Both the position numbers and the translations under genes were made by a program. The notes below the pieces were generated by a model. It was not told the origin of the DNA, did not search any database, and saw nothing but the letters and a program-made list of their open reading frames with translations. Below, piece after piece: positions 33,755 through 43,639 of a DNA stretch of 64,000 nucleotides (within the stretch, counting starts at the first letter, position 1; each line of letters starts with the position of its first letter). Where the stretch lies: positions 58,129 through 122,128 of the forward strand of contig JAJRSD010000080.1 in NCBI GenBank assembly GCA_024278975.1. Reading direction: 5' to 3'. Source of the stretch: Bacteroidota bacterium. Its GTDB lineage: Bacteria > Bacteroidota > Bacteroidia > Bacteroidales > Prolixibacteraceae.

Positions 33755-34076
33755 AAAATTTCAATTAGTGATTTTGATTCTTATAAAATTCAAAGAAACA
33801 AATATATAATTTACATTCAAACGAAAACAATACTTTAATAGTACATTTTACAATTTGGAGTCAAAAACAGGAATAGCCTTTTTACAGAGAATGATTATCT
33901 GATAAATCTGTAATTTAATGATAGACAAACTTTTAAAAGTTGCATACATTTTGCAAAATATTCGTTTGATGACTTGTAGAAAAACATTTTTTTTATAGCA
34001 ATAAAAATGTAATTTTCGGCTCTTAATTAATTCTTTAATCGGGTTAAATTATTTAACAAATTAAATAGTAATAAAA
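33755..34076. other. Divergent intergenic region, rhaT / M14 genes
   Basis: 322 bp between divergent genes. It holds a -7-like TATATTTG for rhaT and, on the plus strand, a loose TACATTTTG near 33945 that could serve the M14 pair. No ORF, repeat or obvious operator palindrome is seen. Confidence 0.5.
33799..33806 (-). promoter_or_regulatory. -7 element of the rhamnose operon
   Basis: TATATTTG on the minus strand, 44 bp before the rhaT ATG, matches TAnnTTTG. A partial TTG lies 21 bp further upstream. Confidence 0.45.
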
Positions 34077-36077
34077 ATGATTAAAAAACTGTACTATTTT
34101 GCAGTACTTGGTCTTCTGGCTTTCTCCGTCACCCGGGCAACTGCGCAGTCTGTACCATCGTTCGATAAATATCACACGAACGACGAGGTTCAGCAAATTA
34201 TGAAAAAGTTAGCCGGCAGTTCGGGAACAAAATTGCACACAATTACAACAAGCCCGGGCGATAAGCCGGTTACAGTACTCGAAATCGGAGCCAACCTGAA
34301 AGATGTTCCGGCTATTTTTATGGGTGCAAATTTCGAGGGCGACAATCCACTGTCAACTGAAGGTGCACTCTATTTTGCACAAATGTTGCTCGATTCGACA
34401 AATTACACCAAAAACGTAAAGTGGTTTATTATGCCACAACCAAACCCCGATGCGGCGGCTGGTTTCTTCGCATCTGTAAAATATGGGGCAACTGTAAACA
34501 GTTACGAAATAAACAACGATGCCGACGATGCCGTTAACGAAGATGGGTTTGACGATTTAAACGGCGACGGATTAATTACTAAAATGAGAGTTAAGGATTT
34601 ACAGGGAACTTACATTTTATCGGAAAAAGATGAAAGAATACTCACCCGTGCTAAAAAGGATAAACGTGGTATTTATAAAATTTACGACGAGGGTTTGGAT
34701 AACGATGGTGACGGACAATACAACGAAGATGGAGAAGGTGGTATTAACGTAGGTATAAACTTTCCACACCTTTTTCCAAAAGGAAAAAAAGAGGCTGGTC
34801 TGTTCCCGGGGCAAGCTCCCGAAGTTTATGGAATTATGCGATTTATATACGACCACCCTGAAATTGCAATGGTTTATACATTGGGAAACTCCGGTTTCTG
34901 TTCTGTTCCGCCAAAAGGAGGAAGAAAAGGTGGTGCAAATATGGAGAGTATAAAAATACCCAGCAGGTATGCAAAACGGTTTGGTGTTGATGCTTCGAAG
35001 AAATATACGATGGATGAAGTGATTGAAATGATGAAGGATATTGTTCCGGCAGGAATGGAAGTTACTCCGTCAATGGTTGCCAGCTTTCTTAGTTTGGGAG
35101 CTGTTGTTAATCCGTTGGATGCCGACATGAAATTCTACAAATCATATTCTGAAGATTTTAAAAAGTATCTCGAAAAAAAATCATTTAATACCGAAAGGCT
35201 GGATCCTGCCCGTGCGAAAGATGGTTCGTTTGAACTTTGGGCGTATTATCATTTGGGTGTTCCGTCTTTTAGCATGAACCTTTTTACTGTTCCTAAAGTA
35301 AAGGAAGAGAAGAAAAAAGATGGAGATGCTCTTTCGATGGACGATGTTAAAAAAATGAGTACCGAAGATTTTACAGCACTTGGCGAAAGTAAAATCGACA
35401 CATTCTTAAGAGCAAATAATGCACCCGAGAAGATGGATGCAAAAAGAGTTCTTAAAATGTTGGACTCGGGAAAGTTCACTCCTGAAAAATTGGTTTCGAT
35501 GATGAAAAAAATGCCTAAAGCAGAGAAGGAAGATGAGTTGAGCGAAAAAGACAAAGCTCTTTTGGCATGGTCTGATAAATACTGGGAAGGCAAAGGTTTT
35601 GTTAAATGGGAAAAAGCAGAACACCCAACTTTAGGTGCTGTTGAAATCGGAGGTTTTGTTCCCTATTTAGAAACTACTCCAAAACCTGAATTAATAGATT
35701 CGCTTGCAAAAACACAACTTCCGTGGTTACTTCAATTGTCAACAAAACTGCCTGCTATTTCATTCAATTCAGAAAAATTTACAGAATTAGGCGATGGTGT
35801 TTTTAAACTCGAAATGTATATTGAAAACAATGGTAAACTTGCATACCCAATTGCAATGGGACAACGAAACGGCCAGCCCGCTCCAATAATAATTGTGTTA
35901 GATGGCGAGATGGAATTTCTTCAAGGAAAAAAACGAACATCGCTTGGTAGTTTAAATGGAAACCAGATTAAGAAACTAACATGGATTATTCAGGCAATAA
36001 AGGGTCAGGAGATTTCAGCAAAAATAGAGTCGGCAGTATTTACCGATGTTGTTAAACAAATAAAAATAGGAGGTTAA
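34077..36077 (+). CDS. M14 carboxypeptidase-like protein with all catalytic residues lost
   Basis: 666 residues with signal peptide (1-24). It aligns along its length with the active-looking M14 protein encoded 2 bp downstream. The zinc motif HGNE of the neighbour is EGDN here (87-90), the third ligand His is Gly270 (YTLGNSGF), the substrate-binding Arg is Ile227, and the catalytic Glu is Asn (FSMNLF). An Asp-rich insert (DDLNGDG, DNDGDGQYNEDG) resembles calcium-binding loops. A 100-residue Lys/Glu/Asp-rich, mostly helical insertion (about 408-520) is absent from the neighbour. A non-enzymatic role, perhaps as partner or substrate-binding subunit, is likely. Confidence 0.85.
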   Translation: MIKKLYYFAVLGLLAFSVTRATAQSVPSFDKYHTNDEVQQIMKKLAGSSGTKLHTITTSPGDKPVTVLEIGANLKDVPAIFMGANFEGDNPLSTEGALYFAQMLLDSTNYTKNVKWFIMPQPNPDAAAGFFASVKYGATVNSYEINNDADDAVNEDGFDDLNGDGLITKMRVKDLQGTYILSEKDERILTRAKKDKRGIYKIYDEGLDNDGDGQYNEDGEGGINVGINFPHLFPKGKKEAGLFPGQAPEVYGIMRFIYDHPEIAMVYTLGNSGFCSVPPKGGRKGGANMESIKIPSRYAKRFGVDASKKYTMDEVIEMMKDIVPAGMEVTPSMVASFLSLGAVVNPLDADMKFYKSYSEDFKKYLEKKSFNTERLDPARAKDGSFELWAYYHLGVPSFSMNLFTVPKVKEEKKKDGDALSMDDVKKMSTEDFTALGESKIDTFLRANNAPEKMDAKRVLKMLDSGKFTPEKLVSMMKKMPKAEKEDELSEKDKALLAWSDKYWEGKGFVKWEKAEHPTLGAVEIGGFVPYLETTPKPELIDSLAKTQLPWLLQLSTKLPAISFNSEKFTELGDGVFKLEMYIENNGKLAYPIAMGQRNGQPAPIIIVLDGEMEFLQGKKRTSLGSLNGNQIKKLTWIIQAIKGQEISAKIESAVFTDVVKQIKIGG

Positions 36078-36079
36078 TT

Positions 36080-37807
36080 ATGAAACGATATATTTTATTC
36101 ATACTGCTTTTTGCAATAGTTTTTGCAGGAAATGCCACAGATAATAAAGCAAAAATTGAAGTTCCACTTCGGTTCGACAGATATTACAGTTACGACGAAG
36201 TAGTTGAAGCATTACAAGTTTTGCATGCTGCTTATCCTGAGTTTACAACACTCGATTCAATTGGAAAAAGTGAAGAGGGACGAGCTATTTACGCACTCAC
36301 AATTAATAATCCTAAAACCGGCGATGTACTAAGTAAACCCGGTGTTTATGTAGATGGGAATATTCATGGTAACGAAATACAAGCTGGCGAAGTGTGCTTA
36401 TATTATGCAAATATGCTGCTTACAAAATATGGAGAGAATGAGAAGATAACCAAAGCAGTTGACAAAAATGCACACTACATTGTGCCTGTTGTAAATGTTG
36501 ATGGCAGATACCATTTTTTCAAAGATGGAAACACCTCGAGTTCGAACCGTGGATTGAGAGTTCCGAGAGATGACGACCACGATGGACTATTTGATGAAGA
36601 TGGACCCGACGACTTGGATGGTGATGGAAATATTTGTCAGATGCGAATTAAAGATGAACATGGAAATTACAAAATCGACCCTGAAGATAAAAGATTACTC
36701 GTTAGAGTTAAACCGGGTGAAAAAGGCGAATACTCTATTTTAGGATACGAAGGAATTGATAACGACGGCGATGGTAAATTTAACGAAGACTCGGAAGGTT
36801 ATTTAGACCCAAATCGTAACTGGGGCTATAATTGGATGCCTCCGTATATTCAACGCGGTGCAGGAAATTTTCCACTTTCGGGAACAGGAATTAAAGCTGT
36901 ACACGAATTTATGGCATCGCATCCAAACATAATTATTGGTTATGCTTTTCATAACACTGGCGGAATGTGGTTACGTGTTCCGGCTGAGAAATCAACTGAA
37001 ATTCCGAGAACAGATATTGCAGCATACGACATAATTGGGAACGAGGCAATAAAAATTACACCCGGATATGTTTACATGCCGGCATACGATTTATATCCGA
37101 CTTATGGCGACTCCGATTCGCACATGTTTTTTATTCACGGTGCCTACTCTTTTGTGGGCGAGCTATTTATGAGAAGTGCACAGGAAACCTACAAAGTTAA
37201 AAAGAAGGGAGAAACAACAGCACCAAGTAATTCTCGTGAAGAGCAAAACAGGGAGCGGTTAAAGTTTAACGACAATGTTGCTTTGGGCGAATTGTATAAA
37301 GATTGGAAACCTTTTACACACCCGGTTTATGGCGAAATTGAAATTGGAGGCTGGGTGAAAATGAGCTCTCGTTTGCCACACACTTTTATGCTACCCGAAT
37401 TAGTTCACCGTAACGCTGCTGTTGTTTTGCTTTCCGACGAGCAAACTCCGGAGTTAACAATAGAAGTTTTTGATGTAAAAGAGATTGGAAAAAATCTTTC
37501 GCAAGTTAGGGTTCGTATTGAAAACAAAAAGGGATTATCGTCGATGACCGCACAGGCTTTTAAAGATAAACTTTACCAACGCGATGGATTAAAAGTTGAA
37601 GGAGGTAAAGTTGTGGCTGGCGGAAAACTTAGCGACATTAGATTGAATAAAGTGAGTTACAAAGAGAATAAACCGGAAGTTCAGTTTTTTGCTATGCCCG
37701 GAAACAGCAGAGTTGAGTACCAGTTTTTAATTGAAGGAAAAGGCGAAATTACCTTTAATTACGAATCGCAAAAAGCTAAAAATGTAACAACATCAGTAAA
37801 ATTATAA
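36080..37807 (+). CDS. Zinc carboxypeptidase, M14 family
   Basis: 575 residues with signal peptide (1-17). Zinc ligands His96 and Glu99 (NIHGNE) and His291 (YAFHNTGG), Arg246 (DPNRNWGYNW) and the catalytic Glu361 (FVGELFMRS) are all present. Two Asp-rich loops (DDLDGDGNICQ near 177 and DNDGDGKFNED near 227) may bind calcium. A C-terminal beta domain follows from about 400. Exported peptidase removing C-terminal residues from peptides or cell-wall fragments. Translationally coupled to the inactive paralogue upstream; a terminator follows. Confidence 0.9.
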   Translation: MKRYILFILLFAIVFAGNATDNKAKIEVPLRFDRYYSYDEVVEALQVLHAAYPEFTTLDSIGKSEEGRAIYALTINNPKTGDVLSKPGVYVDGNIHGNEIQAGEVCLYYANMLLTKYGENEKITKAVDKNAHYIVPVVNVDGRYHFFKDGNTSSSNRGLRVPRDDDHDGLFDEDGPDDLDGDGNICQMRIKDEHGNYKIDPEDKRLLVRVKPGEKGEYSILGYEGIDNDGDGKFNEDSEGYLDPNRNWGYNWMPPYIQRGAGNFPLSGTGIKAVHEFMASHPNIIIGYAFHNTGGMWLRVPAEKSTEIPRTDIAAYDIIGNEAIKITPGYVYMPAYDLYPTYGDSDSHMFFIHGAYSFVGELFMRSAQETYKVKKKGETTAPSNSREEQNRERLKFNDNVALGELYKDWKPFTHPVYGEIEIGGWVKMSSRLPHTFMLPELVHRNAAVVLLSDEQTPELTIEVFDVKEIGKNLSQVRVRIENKKGLSSMTAQAFKDKLYQRDGLKVEGGKVVAGGKLSDIRLNKVSYKENKPEVQFFAMPGNSRVEYQFLIEGKGEITFNYESQKAKNVTTSVKL

Positions 37808-37827
37808 GTGCTGGCAAGATATTATAA

Positions 37828-37866
37828 AATGAGTTCCCGATTGTTTTTGGGAACTCATTTTTATTT
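37828..37866 (+). terminator. Rho-independent terminator after the M14 pair
   Basis: AATGAGTTCCC and GGGAACTCATT form an 11-bp stem around GATTGTTTTT, followed by a T-rich tail. It lies 20 bp after the stop. Confidence 0.85.
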
Positions 37867-37929
37867 GAAGATATTTTAAGACTTGAATTCAATTCATATT
37901 ATCTTCTGTCAAGTAAAAACCGGCTACCT

Positions 37930-39210
37930 CTAAAAACTAATATCCCAAATTCCGGCAGTTCGTTCTAGATCAACAAGTGCCATGTAATTATCTACCAGAA
38001 TTTCGATGTACGACGATTGAATTTCGTTAAAAGTACGCTGAGCATTTAAAACTTCCAGCAGCGACGTTTCGCCCCGGTCGTAGCTGTAAATCTTTCCTTT
38101 TAACACATGCTCCGACTGTTTCAGCAGGTTCTCCTGATAATTAATTACCTGCTTCTCGGTTGACAAAAAGTACTGGTAAGCTTTAACAATTTCGTTCGTA
38201 ATTTTTTGCGTAACAAAATTGAATTGTTTCTCTGTCTGTTGCTCAAAAAGTTCGGCAGCATTGATTTCGCCTTTATTAAAATTCGAAAATTTCAGAGGAA
38301 TTCCAACACCCGCACTTATAATTTTTGCTCCTGAACCTGAATTAGGAAGTGAGTAGTCGTTTTCTAAACCCAGTTTCAAATCCAAATCAATATTCCGCTC
38401 GCGCTTTACAAGTACTCTGTTTTTTGCCGAAACTTCCATATTTAACTTTGCCGAAACAACATCAGAACGATTTTGTACAGCCACCTCAATTAAACTGTTC
38501 AAATTAAAACTTCGTAGAATTCCTTTCATCTGAATTTGTGGAATAAACAGCGTGTCGATTGCTGAAACACCAGCAAACAGATTGAGTTCGTGCAATGCAT
38601 TTCGCCAGTTAGCATCGGCCTGCAACAGTTCATTCATCAACATTCCGGCTTCCAGTTTGCTTTGTATGGCATCTGTTTCCATTATACTGCCAAGCTCCAG
38701 TCTGATACTGTCGGCATCAGCCAGCTTTTTCATTGTGAGGTACGATTTCTGTTTAATCAGATAAAGTTGATTTTGCTTTTCGGCTTCGAGAAAAACAAGA
38801 GCTGCATCGGCTCGTAAATTTCTAAAATAATCGTCGAGTTGTGCCTGTGTAACACTTAACTCGCTTTTGGCAAGACCAACCCGTGCTCTTCGTTTTCCAA
38901 ACTCAACGGTTGTTCCCAACTCCGATGCATACCCGAAACCACTACGTTCTTTCTGCTCTCGATTTTCAAGCCAGTCGAACGAAAATGTGGGATCGGGAAC
39001 TACCCGTGCCATCTCAATTGCTGCTTCCGAAATTTTAACATTATATTTTTCGGCTGCAAATTCCAGATTATTTTCACTAACAACCTGCAAAAACTGGTTC
39101 AGATTTACGGGTTGTTTAATAAATGAAGTATCGGTTTGAGCAACAAGCACCTCTCCTGCACAACTCAATAATACAATTACAATAAGTAATATTTTATCTA
39201 TCTGTTTCAT
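37930..39210 (-). CDS. czcC: CzcC-like outer-membrane efflux protein
   Basis: 426 residues with signal peptide (ending VLVAQ). TolC-fold protein with two efflux repeats; LAAEKYNVKISEAAIEMA-type helices and a conserved YDRGETSLLEVLNAQRTFNE near the C-terminus are typical of heavy-metal RND outer-membrane factors. Last gene of the operon His-rich protein, CzcB, CzcA, CzcC, 17 bp from czcA. Confidence 0.9.
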   Translation of the reverse strand: MKQIDKILLIVIVLLSCAGEVLVAQTDTSFIKQPVNLNQFLQVVSENNLEFAAEKYNVKISEAAIEMARVVPDPTFSFDWLENREQKERSGFGYASELGTTVEFGKRRARVGLAKSELSVTQAQLDDYFRNLRADAALVFLEAEKQNQLYLIKQKSYLTMKKLADADSIRLELGSIMETDAIQSKLEAGMLMNELLQADANWRNALHELNLFAGVSAIDTLFIPQIQMKGILRSFNLNSLIEVAVQNRSDVVSAKLNMEVSAKNRVLVKRERNIDLDLKLGLENDYSLPNSGSGAKIISAGVGIPLKFSNFNKGEINAAELFEQQTEKQFNFVTQKITNEIVKAYQYFLSTEKQVINYQENLLKQSEHVLKGKIYSYDRGETSLLEVLNAQRTFNEIQSSYIEILVDNYMALVDLERTAGIWDISF

Positions 39211-39227
39211 TATTTTCTTATTTGAAA

Positions 39228-42200
39228 TTAATTTTCAACCTCCGCTGTTTCCCATGAATTTTTATTGCTCCACCTCTTTTCGACCAAATAAAAAATAGCT
39301 GGCAAAACATAAAGTGTAATTATGGTTGCAAACAATAAACCATAAACAATTACTGTTGCCAGCGGTCGCTGTACGTCGGATCCAATTCCGGTGGAAAGTG
39401 AAGCGGGAAGTAATCCGAGAATCGCAACGGTTGCAATCATTACAATCGGACGAAAACGATGCCGGGTTCCTTCAATAACTGCCTTTTTAAGCTCCATTCC
39501 CTCTTTTCTGAGGTCGTTAATATGAGCTATCATAATTACTCCGTTTTCTATTGAAACCCCGAATAGTGAAATAAAACCTACTGCAGAAGAGACGTTTAGC
39601 GACATTCCAAAAATATTTAATGCCAACATTCCACCAAAAAGTGCGAGTGGCACAACTCCCATAAGAAGTGCAGCCTGCCGGAATTTTCCGAAAGCACCAA
39701 ATAGCAGTAAAAACATAATAGCAAGTGCCAGCGGAATAATCATTTGCAACCTCGCATAAGCACGATTTTGGTTTTCAAACTGCCCACTCCATTTCAAACT
39801 ATTTTTTGTATGATCGAACTCTACATTCGCGTTAATCTTATCTTTTGCCTCCTTTAAAAATGCTGTCAAATCGATGCCCCGCAAATTAATTCGAAGTGTA
39901 ATATATCGCTTATTCATTTGCCTAGTAATGTAGCTTGCACCGGTACTCAATTTAATATCGGTTACCTGCGAAAGTGGAATTTTTGCCCCGGTTGCAGAAG
40001 TTAACATCAAATTCCCAATTTGTTCCGGCGTATTCCGGCTCTCATCTTTATACCGGCAAATTACATCGTAAACACGCTCTCCAATAAATATTTGCGAAAT
40101 GGCTTTTCCGCCAACGGCAACCTCAATCAACTCCGAAACATCTGACACATTCAACCCGTATTGAGCTATTTTATCGCGATTGGCATGAATTTGCAACTGT
40201 GGCAGAGGTGGTTCCTGATCGATGGCTAAATCTGTAGCTCCCTGAATTGTGCTCAATTGTGCCAAAACTTCCTCAGCAATGCGGCGGTTATCTTTAAAAT
40301 TTTCACCATATATTTTAATAGCCAGATCGCTGTGAGTTCCGGCAATTTGATCCATTACCATATCGATAATTGGTTGCGAAAATCCAACGGTATAACCTGG
40401 CATTGTTTCCAATTCAGCAGACATTTTCTCAATCAATTCGTTTTTAGTCATTCCACTCTCCCATTCATCGTAAGGTTTTAATCCTACGGAACACTCGATA
40501 TGCGATTTGGAAAACGACTCTGCTCCCTCATCGTCGCGACCGGTTTGCACCATCACATAAGTAACCTCGTCGTATTTTATTAACCGGTGCCGCAGTGTGT
40601 CGCTCATAATTTTCGACCGTTCGAGCGAAATTCCGGGTGGTAGTTGCACTTGCAACCAAATAGAACCTTCATCAAGTTCGGGCAGGAAATCTTTACCCAC
40701 GGTAAAAGTTAATACTATTGCAGCCGCAAAAACAGCAGCCAAGGGAGCAAAAACTTTTTTGGTTTTTTCCAGAATGCGTGCTGTTTGGCGATGATACATA
40801 TTCGTCAACTTCTCCATCCACCTGTTTCGATAAGTTTTTTGTGGTTTCCGGTAAATTATATATGCCAGCCCTGGTATTAACAATAACGAAACAAACAAAG
40901 CACCGATAAGTGCATAACCAACAGTAAATGCCATTGGTGTAAATAGCTTTTTCTCTATTCGCTCGAAAGCAAAAAGCGGCAAATATGCAGTAATAATTAT
41001 TATGGTTGAGAAAAATATTGGCCTTGCAACTTCTATGGCTCGCTTAACAATAGATTTCTCCTCTAGTTCCAAATCGGGATTATCCTCCCTCTTTTTCAAG
41101 ATAGTCTCCATCATCACAATTGCACCTTCAACAATAATCCCAAAATCGATAGCTCCCAACGAAAGCAAGTTGGCAGGAATATCGGTAAGATACATCAACA
41201 TAAAAGCTATTAATAACGAAAGTGGAATTGTTATGGCAACAAGCAGCGCACCCCGCCAGCTTCCGAGAAAAATTATAAGTACTGCAATCACCAAAAACAT
41301 ACCGAGCAGCAGAGTGTGCGAAACTGTGTCGAGAGTGGTTTGTACTAAATCTGTACGATCCATAAACGGATGAATTCTAACACCTTCGGGCAGTGTTTCA
41401 CTATTTAGCTCGTCAACCGCAGCATGAATTCCGGCCAAAACAATAGACGGATTCTGATGACGCAGAAGCTGTACAATTCCTTCCACCCCATCAGAATAAT
41501 CGCGCTGGCGATCGGTAAACCCAAGCACACCTTTTCGTTCCAGGTTTCCGTATTTTAGTGTACCGAGATCGCTTAAATAAACAGGAACACCATTTTCGGT
41601 TTTTACAACAACATCACCTAAATCTTCAAGATTCTTCACCAATCCAATACCCCGAATCACATAAGTAAGATCGCCACTATTAAGCATACTACCTCCGGCG
41701 TTGGAGTTATTCTTCTCTATTTTATCAATCACATCCGAAATCGATAAATTATATTGTTGAATTTTAAGCGGATCTATTTCAATTTGAAACTGTGTTGTGA
41801 TTCCGCCAAAATTACTTACATCGGCAACTCCTGTAACTTGCTTTAAACGCGGGATTATTACCCATTTATGTAATTCAGTGAGTTCGCGTAGATCATGATT
41901 ATTACTTTCAATAATATATCGGAATATTTCGCCGGTTGGCGAAGTAAGCGGGTTCAATCCCGGTATTGCATCGAAAGGCAAATCGACATCCGAAATTCGT
42001 TCCTGCACACGCTGTCGCGCCCAGTAATCGTCGATTCCATCTTCGAAAACCAACAGAATTGCAGAGAGTCCGAAACTGTTTTTACTACGCATTACATGCA
42101 AGCCGGGAAGCCCGTTTAATGCACGTTCCAGCGGAATACTAATTTGCTGCTCAATCTCCTCAGCTGCCAGTCCAGGAACCTGCGTAACCACTTGCACGGT

Positions 42201-42332
42201 AACATCGGCAATGTCGGGGTATGCTTCTATCGAAAGCTGTCTCCACGAATAATATCCGAATATGGCGAGCAAAACAAACATTGCAACCATAATCCACCGG
42301 TGCTGAATTGCAGCCTGAATAATCTTTTTCAT
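39228..42332 (-). CDS. czcA: Heavy-metal efflux RND pump (CzcA/CusA family)
   Basis: 1034 residues, the usual length for HME-RND pumps. Start IIQAAIQHRWIMVAMFVLLA and YPDIADVTVQV are typical. Helix 4 carries DFGIIVEGAIVMMET, that is D..E..E where CzcA has D402, D408 and E415; the middle Asp is Glu here. This favours a divalent-ion type (Zn, Co, Cd, Ni) over the Cu/Ag CusA type, which has a different motif, but metal specificity stays open. Twelve transmembrane helices with two large periplasmic loops. Works with the CzcB and CzcC homologues on either side. Confidence 0.92.
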   Translation of the reverse strand: MKKIIQAAIQHRWIMVAMFVLLAIFGYYSWRQLSIEAYPDIADVTVQVVTQVPGLAAEEIEQQISIPLERALNGLPGLHVMRSKNSFGLSAILLVFEDGIDDYWARQRVQERISDVDLPFDAIPGLNPLTSPTGEIFRYIIESNNHDLRELTELHKWVIIPRLKQVTGVADVSNFGGITTQFQIEIDPLKIQQYNLSISDVIDKIEKNNSNAGGSMLNSGDLTYVIRGIGLVKNLEDLGDVVVKTENGVPVYLSDLGTLKYGNLERKGVLGFTDRQRDYSDGVEGIVQLLRHQNPSIVLAGIHAAVDELNSETLPEGVRIHPFMDRTDLVQTTLDTVSHTLLLGMFLVIAVLIIFLGSWRGALLVAITIPLSLLIAFMLMYLTDIPANLLSLGAIDFGIIVEGAIVMMETILKKREDNPDLELEEKSIVKRAIEVARPIFFSTIIIITAYLPLFAFERIEKKLFTPMAFTVGYALIGALFVSLLLIPGLAYIIYRKPQKTYRNRWMEKLTNMYHRQTARILEKTKKVFAPLAAVFAAAIVLTFTVGKDFLPELDEGSIWLQVQLPPGISLERSKIMSDTLRHRLIKYDEVTYVMVQTGRDDEGAESFSKSHIECSVGLKPYDEWESGMTKNELIEKMSAELETMPGYTVGFSQPIIDMVMDQIAGTHSDLAIKIYGENFKDNRRIAEEVLAQLSTIQGATDLAIDQEPPLPQLQIHANRDKIAQYGLNVSDVSELIEVAVGGKAISQIFIGERVYDVICRYKDESRNTPEQIGNLMLTSATGAKIPLSQVTDIKLSTGASYITRQMNKRYITLRINLRGIDLTAFLKEAKDKINANVEFDHTKNSLKWSGQFENQNRAYARLQMIIPLALAIMFLLLFGAFGKFRQAALLMGVVPLALFGGMLALNIFGMSLNVSSAVGFISLFGVSIENGVIMIAHINDLRKEGMELKKAVIEGTRHRFRPIVMIATVAILGLLPASLSTGIGSDVQRPLATVIVYGLLFATIITLYVLPAIFYLVEKRWSNKNSWETAEVEN

Positions 42333-42338
42333 AGCTGC

Positions 42339-43445
42339 TTAATTTTGACCCAGTAAAAAATATCCTCCTTCAGTTACCACATGTTCGCCAATGGAAATAC
42401 CACTTTTAACAAGCAGTCTGTTTTCTGTGGCTCCACGAACTGAAATATCTCGCTTCACAAATCTATTTTCGCCAATAGCAACAAAAACAAATCGTCCGGT
42501 CTCTTTTTGAAAAACAGAAGAAGAGGGAATTAAAATATTATTGCTCATCTCCTCTATAAACCTGATTGACACATACATTCCGGGCTTTAAAGAATGATCT
42601 GAGTTTTCACATTCAATAAATACCTGAACCGAACGGGTTTCTTCGTCGAGCAAATCGCTGATATAATAAATTTTCCCTTTAAAACACTTATCAGAAATAG
42701 CGGCAGCAGTAATTTCAATCTCCTCCGATTTATGAATCAAATTAATATCCTTCTCTTTTACCTGCCCCACAATCCAGACTTTACTAAGCTCGGCAACAAT
42801 TACAACCGGGTCGGCATCTTCTTTTAAATACTGCCCAATTACAATATTATTATCTACAATATTTCCCGAGATAGGAGAACGAACAATTAACGGTTGCCCC
42901 AAAACCAACTCATCAGGATCGACGTTGTAAACTTTTAAACTGGCAATTACATTTTCGTAATCGCGTTTATTAAGCTCGTAATTTACTTCCGCCTCTTCCA
43001 GATCTTTTTGGATACCAACTCCATTTTTATACAAATCCTGCTGACGCTTTAGGTTCTTTTCGGCAAGCGCCATCTCTTGTTTTGCCTGATAATACATTTT
43101 CCCAACCTCGTAAATAGATGGCGAACTAATGGCAAAAACAGGCTCATCTTTTTTAACATATTGCCCAAGTTTAACAAACGATTTTGTTATTCGCCCTGAA
43201 AAAGGAGCAGCAATTTCGGCATAATTTGTTGGTATTGCCTGCGCTATTCCAAATGTTGAAACATTGCTACTATAAAGCTCTTCGGCAATTTTTGTAGTTT
43301 TTATTTTTTTGAGAAGAGTTGAGTTATCAGGTATTTTAATGGTATCGCCCGAAATCTCAATTCGTTCGAGTGGTGGTTGATTTTTCTTATTCGATTGGCA
43401 CGCAGTTAACAAAAGTATAACAGCAAAAAATAGGATTTTATTCAT
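42339..43445 (-). CDS. czcB: CzcB-like membrane-fusion lipoprotein
   Basis: Start chosen at the ATG at 43443-43445, giving MNKILFFAVILLLTACQSNK, a clean lipoprotein signal (LTAC). The longer frame to 43556 would put a 37-residue polar leader before it. 368 residues: lipoyl halves around NYAEIAAPFSGRITKSFVKL and PLIVRSPISGNIVDNNIVIG, a helical hairpin between them, and a beta-barrel plus membrane-proximal domain (GMYVSIRFIEE). Links the RND pump to the outer-membrane factor. Gap of 6 bp to czcA. Confidence 0.9.
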   Translation of the reverse strand: MNKILFFAVILLLTACQSNKKNQPPLERIEISGDTIKIPDNSTLLKKIKTTKIAEELYSSNVSTFGIAQAIPTNYAEIAAPFSGRITKSFVKLGQYVKKDEPVFAISSPSIYEVGKMYYQAKQEMALAEKNLKRQQDLYKNGVGIQKDLEEAEVNYELNKRDYENVIASLKVYNVDPDELVLGQPLIVRSPISGNIVDNNIVIGQYLKEDADPVVIVAELSKVWIVGQVKEKDINLIHKSEEIEITAAAISDKCFKGKIYYISDLLDEETRSVQVFIECENSDHSLKPGMYVSIRFIEEMSNNILIPSSSVFQKETGRFVFVAIGENRFVKRDISVRGATENRLLVKSGISIGEHVVTEGGYFLLGQN

Positions 43446-43639
43446 CTCGTTATAATTAATTATAAGTTTTAAAGATATTCGATGACTGCCGGCAGACAGG
43501 AAACTTACTACAGAATGATTCTCCTTTGTCCGACAACTGGCGGATGCAAGTTTCATCCTTCCGGTTTTAATAATTTAAAACGGACTCCCTGTGGCAGTCC
43601 AAATAATTTATGTGAAATTATATATGATTCTCACAATTA

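Noticed and set aside
43446..43556. Longer N-terminus for the CzcB-like protein
   Set aside because: It would put 37 polar residues before a clear lipoprotein signal (MNKILFF...LTAC).
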